NCBI GenBank assembly: GCA_013396655.1
Contig: WBMV01001906.1
Span: 1,332,166 to 1,396,165 of the forward strand
Source of the DNA: Campylorhamphus procurvoides
Taxonomy: Eukaryota > Chordata > Aves > Passeriformes > Dendrocolaptidae
Direction of reading: 5' to 3'
Length of the DNA: 64,000 nucleotides
The position numbers and the translations under genes were made by a program. Positions 61,016 to 64,000 of this stretch are shown piece by piece. How positions within the stretch are numbered: position 1 is the first letter of the stretch; each line of letters begins with the position of its first letter. The notes under the pieces were generated by a model. The model saw nothing but the letters and a program-made list of their open reading frames with translations, was not told the origin of the DNA and did no database searches.

Positions 61016-64000
61016 CTGCTTTGTCAGTGAAGTTGTAGTTATTTATATAGTGTGAGGGTGTGACCAGTTCAGTGTGTGTGTGCACAGCAAGGAAATACAG
61101 TGAGTAAGGGAAGAAAAGCAAAGCAGCATCATAGCAACAGGTTTGACTCTAATTAGTTTCAGTGAATAAAGGAACCCCCTCAGATGTAGTACTGCCCCAT
61201 GGGGGTATGAAATGGTCAGTCAGACATAATCCTCTAGAAAATGTCTGTGGCATTTTATTCCTTTCTTGCTTTTCAGAATGATGGATGAGATACTCGCAGA
61301 GAAGAAGTGTCTGTTCTCTTTTATTGGTATTGTCATGTTTTTGCAATATGATTTCCCCTGTTTTGGGTTGAAATGCTGAGACATCACATTAGAGACATCA
61401 GCAATTTTAGTGGGAAAACAAAAGTAGAGTGTGTGGTAAATAGTTCAGGAGTGAGAGAAGGTATTGGTAACCATGACAAGGAATATGTCTATGAAGGAAA
61501 GAAGAGCATCCTCAGATAGTCTTGAGAGATCTGGGGTTCTCATGCTGCTGGAGTTCCTGAAGAAGACAGTTCTGGGCAATTTCATAACTGCATAGGTGTG
61601 TTGAGTGTCCTCTGCACAGAAGAAATGCTCCCAGCTTGGTGTTTGTTTAGAAGACACAGAGATTTATCTGATTATCATCTGTGGAAGTTTCCCATACACA
61701 GATCATTAATCCAGGGCTCCAGTCCATTGCCCTGTGATGAGGTAATTTACTGTAAAGCATAACTGTAACTCCTATGCTTAAGACATAAGTATAAGAAGCC
61801 CTTCAAATGAGGTCAAAAAGTCCTTCTCTGGGCTACAGCTGGTTTTATACTTGAAAAATAAGGCTGGGAAACAGCTATTTACTTTTGTTCCAAATGTGAC
61901 TTTAAAGGGAATTTGTTTCAAAAATAACCACAAGAGGGTTTTGTGCCATAAATGCAGCCCGGAAACTTTTGTTGGGGTAGAACCTGGCAGAGTCCAATCT
62001 AAAAATATGCTGATCACCTGGAAAGTCCCAGGGGTGTATCAGTGATTACTAACAAGTCTGAGCCATTGTGAAAACCCAGCCCCCCTGTTGGTAGGTGCAG
62101 CTGCCTCCTTTGAGGGGGGAAACTTTCCCTCAGATGAGGTAAATCCTTGCAGCCCCCAGGCAGAGCAGTGTAAGAGGGATGCACCCAAGTGGCTCTGCTT
62201 TCCAGGGGGGAAGACGTCCTGGGAGCTGCAGCATAAGGCAGATAGAGAAGGAATAATCAGGTTTTGCTAAGAGTTCTCTAAACAGCTTAACATTTTAGAT
62301 GCTTTTAGGAAAGACTTGGTGCCACTTCTGGTTAAATACAGTGAGGGAACAATTTCTGTGGTGGGAAGCTTGGATGCCAAAGGAAAGTGGTTGAGTTATG
62401 TTGAACAAATCCAGGTAAGGCATTTCCCCTCTCCCAGCTCCCACAATGTGTTAATCTCTTGTAACGATGAGGTTAAGTGTGAGAACTCTCTCTAGCCACT
62501 GAAAAAGGTAGGAAAGACAGTTACTGTAATGGAAAGTGTAGAGTCTTAGGAAACCAAAGGAAGACTTGACGGGTTTTGCAAAGCACGTTATTTTCCCCTA
62601 AATTTTGTGCTGTTGAAGAGGGGTTGAGGGTTATGAAGTCTCTCAGTTTCTCTTCCGTCTGGGTTTTAAAATCACAGCAAACACAGTTGGTGAAGTTTAT
62701 CATTACAAAAATGAAGATATGCCATGTACAAAGTGTCTGGCTTCCTTTCAAAAGAGCAGCAAAGTGAAGAGCCTGGATACAAAGTTCTTCTTGCTTGTCT
62801 GTATTGCAGGGCTTCTTAGCAGCTCCTTGCTAAGTGCTGTCTCCCGCTCCTAATGGCCACTAATGCAGTTACAGATGTACCAGATGTAGGCAAGCTATTT
62901 GAAAACACATCATCTTTCTGACAGATGTCTCTTTTCATAATTTCCTTGAATTTGCTCAGAGTGTTGCATCTCTAAATTTCATGGAATACAGCAAGGTGGG
63001 GTCTGTGCCCATCTGAGGGAACGTTTTGAAAGTCAGGAAGTGGACAGAGAAGCCACAGTCTCTGCCTGTCTCTGCTTGGGTGAACAGAGCCTGCTGTCAC
63101 CAGCATTTCTGACCTGAATGCAAATTCAAAATCCAGTTCCTGCGAGTAGTCTCTATTTGAGCTTATTATTCACTGTTCATTTGCTTGGTTCCTGCCAAAA
63201 AGTCACATGGTCTGGTGTTCTCAGCTGGAGAGAACATGAAATGGGTGTAAATACTGTTGATGTGAATTCACTAAGGTATTCAAGGGACTGTTTCTGTTGG
63301 TTTTGTGGCATTCCCTCTGTTCCCTTTGTCGCCATGGAGTCAGCTGTCAGCCACTGCTCCCAGGAGTACACCAGGGCTCAAAATGTTGTAACTTATTGCA
63401 GAAGGAAGAAGGGGAATAAGCTTCTATCACAAGTCAAAAGTAAAGCACTCATTGCTCATCTGGTGACTGATAAAAGTTTTTAAGCCCTGGCTTTCCCAGC
63501 TCCTCTCTTTATCTGAGCTGGAAGACTCTCATTTATTTTGCACACATGCCATGAAAGCTGCTCTATCACTTTCACCCCTTTTATACCCATTGCCTGCTTA
63601 GAAGTCTGATGCTATCCTACTGTTTGTGTATTTCCTCCCTCAAAGTAAACCAAGAAGGGAGGTTTGCGGAATGGGGTTCTCCAAATGCCTGCCCCACTGG
63701 CTGGTGCCAATTTCTGGTCTTTGAGAGAGTGAAGCCACCTGGTTTATCTGCTTTTTTTAGCCTGTTTCTCAGCTGACACTTCTCTCTGTAATATAGAGAG
63801 CTGACAGCTCTGCCATGACCTGACCTGTCCTTCTTTCACTTTTGACAGCTGCAGCACTGTGTGTTAGTTCTGCTGGGATATCATATTTCCATAGCATTGA
63901 TTTCCTTGTTGTCAGTGGAAGTTCTTTAACCAGTACAGAATGTGGGATTGGATCAGGCAATAGCACTGACCTCTGAGTTCTGATGGGAACATGATGCCAC
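61016..64000. other. Non-coding stretch, nothing recognisable
   Basis: No repeat family or gene recognised. Open frames of up to 121 codons (63118-63483) show no domain or splice context. CCCCATGGGG near 61195 is a short palindrome of no clear meaning. Confidence 0.55.

Noticed and set aside
62079..62091. Second CTCF-like motif (CCCCCTGTTGG)
   Set aside because: Three mismatches to the core consensus by eye, which is within background expectation.
63118..63483. 121-codon + strand frame near the window end
   Set aside because: No domain, no splice context and a length common by chance in 64 kb.
1..64000. Bacterial features, CRISPR array, tRNA or rRNA genes, endogenous viral genes
   Set aside because: No operon-like coding, no regularly spaced repeats, no intact tRNA cloverleaf and no viral protein signature was seen on either strand.

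Overview
The window looks like ordinary non-coding DNA from a bird, most likely a songbird (Passeriformes). CR1 LINE fragments are the main recognisable repeats. One short element has a tRNA-Ile-like head joined to a CR1-type tail, the architecture of the passerine SINE TguSINE1. There are no bacterial-style operons and no dense coding. The DNA is CpG-poor and moderately AT-rich, and recognisable repeats cover only a few percent, as usual for birds. I found no complete protein-coding gene, rRNA, tRNA gene or CRISPR array. The many short open frames are at the lengths expected by chance in 64 kb. The window is therefore intergenic or inside a very large intron; the sequence alone does not decide which.

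Layout. 1-6 kb: three exon-like segments on the + strand (1817-1903, 2168-2212, 3052-3333) whose reading frames can be joined without a stop, plus two copies of an unrecognised repeat (3090-3256 and 5387-5496). 6-14.5 kb: no recognisable element. 14.57-15.08 kb: a CR1 ORF2 C-terminal fragment. 16.9-17.1 kb: a GTTT-rich arm followed by an AAAC-rich arm. 19.4 kb: a perfect 12-bp hairpin. 19.8-19.97 kb: an old MIR/CORE-SINE-like copy of amniote type. 20-36.7 kb: nothing recognisable beyond low-complexity runs and weak exon-like signals.

36.7-37.64 kb: minus-strand CR1 remains, a 3' tail and a decayed reverse-transcriptase segment about 470 bp apart. 37.7-56 kb: unique sequence with microsatellites (TG/TA palindrome at 41.3 kb, T8G12 at 48.1 kb), one unknown base at 45342, and possible conserved regulatory stretches. 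55.94-56.04 kb and 60.78-61.02 kb: + strand CR1 3' fragments, the latter reaching the CR1 end. 59.20-59.33 kb: the minus-strand tRNA/CR1 composite SINE.

The elements do not form a pathway. They are a layered record of transposition: an amniote-age SINE, several generations of avian CR1, and a younger passerine SINE mobilised by CR1 machinery. The main open question is whether the 1.8-3.4 kb exon-like cluster is transcribed.
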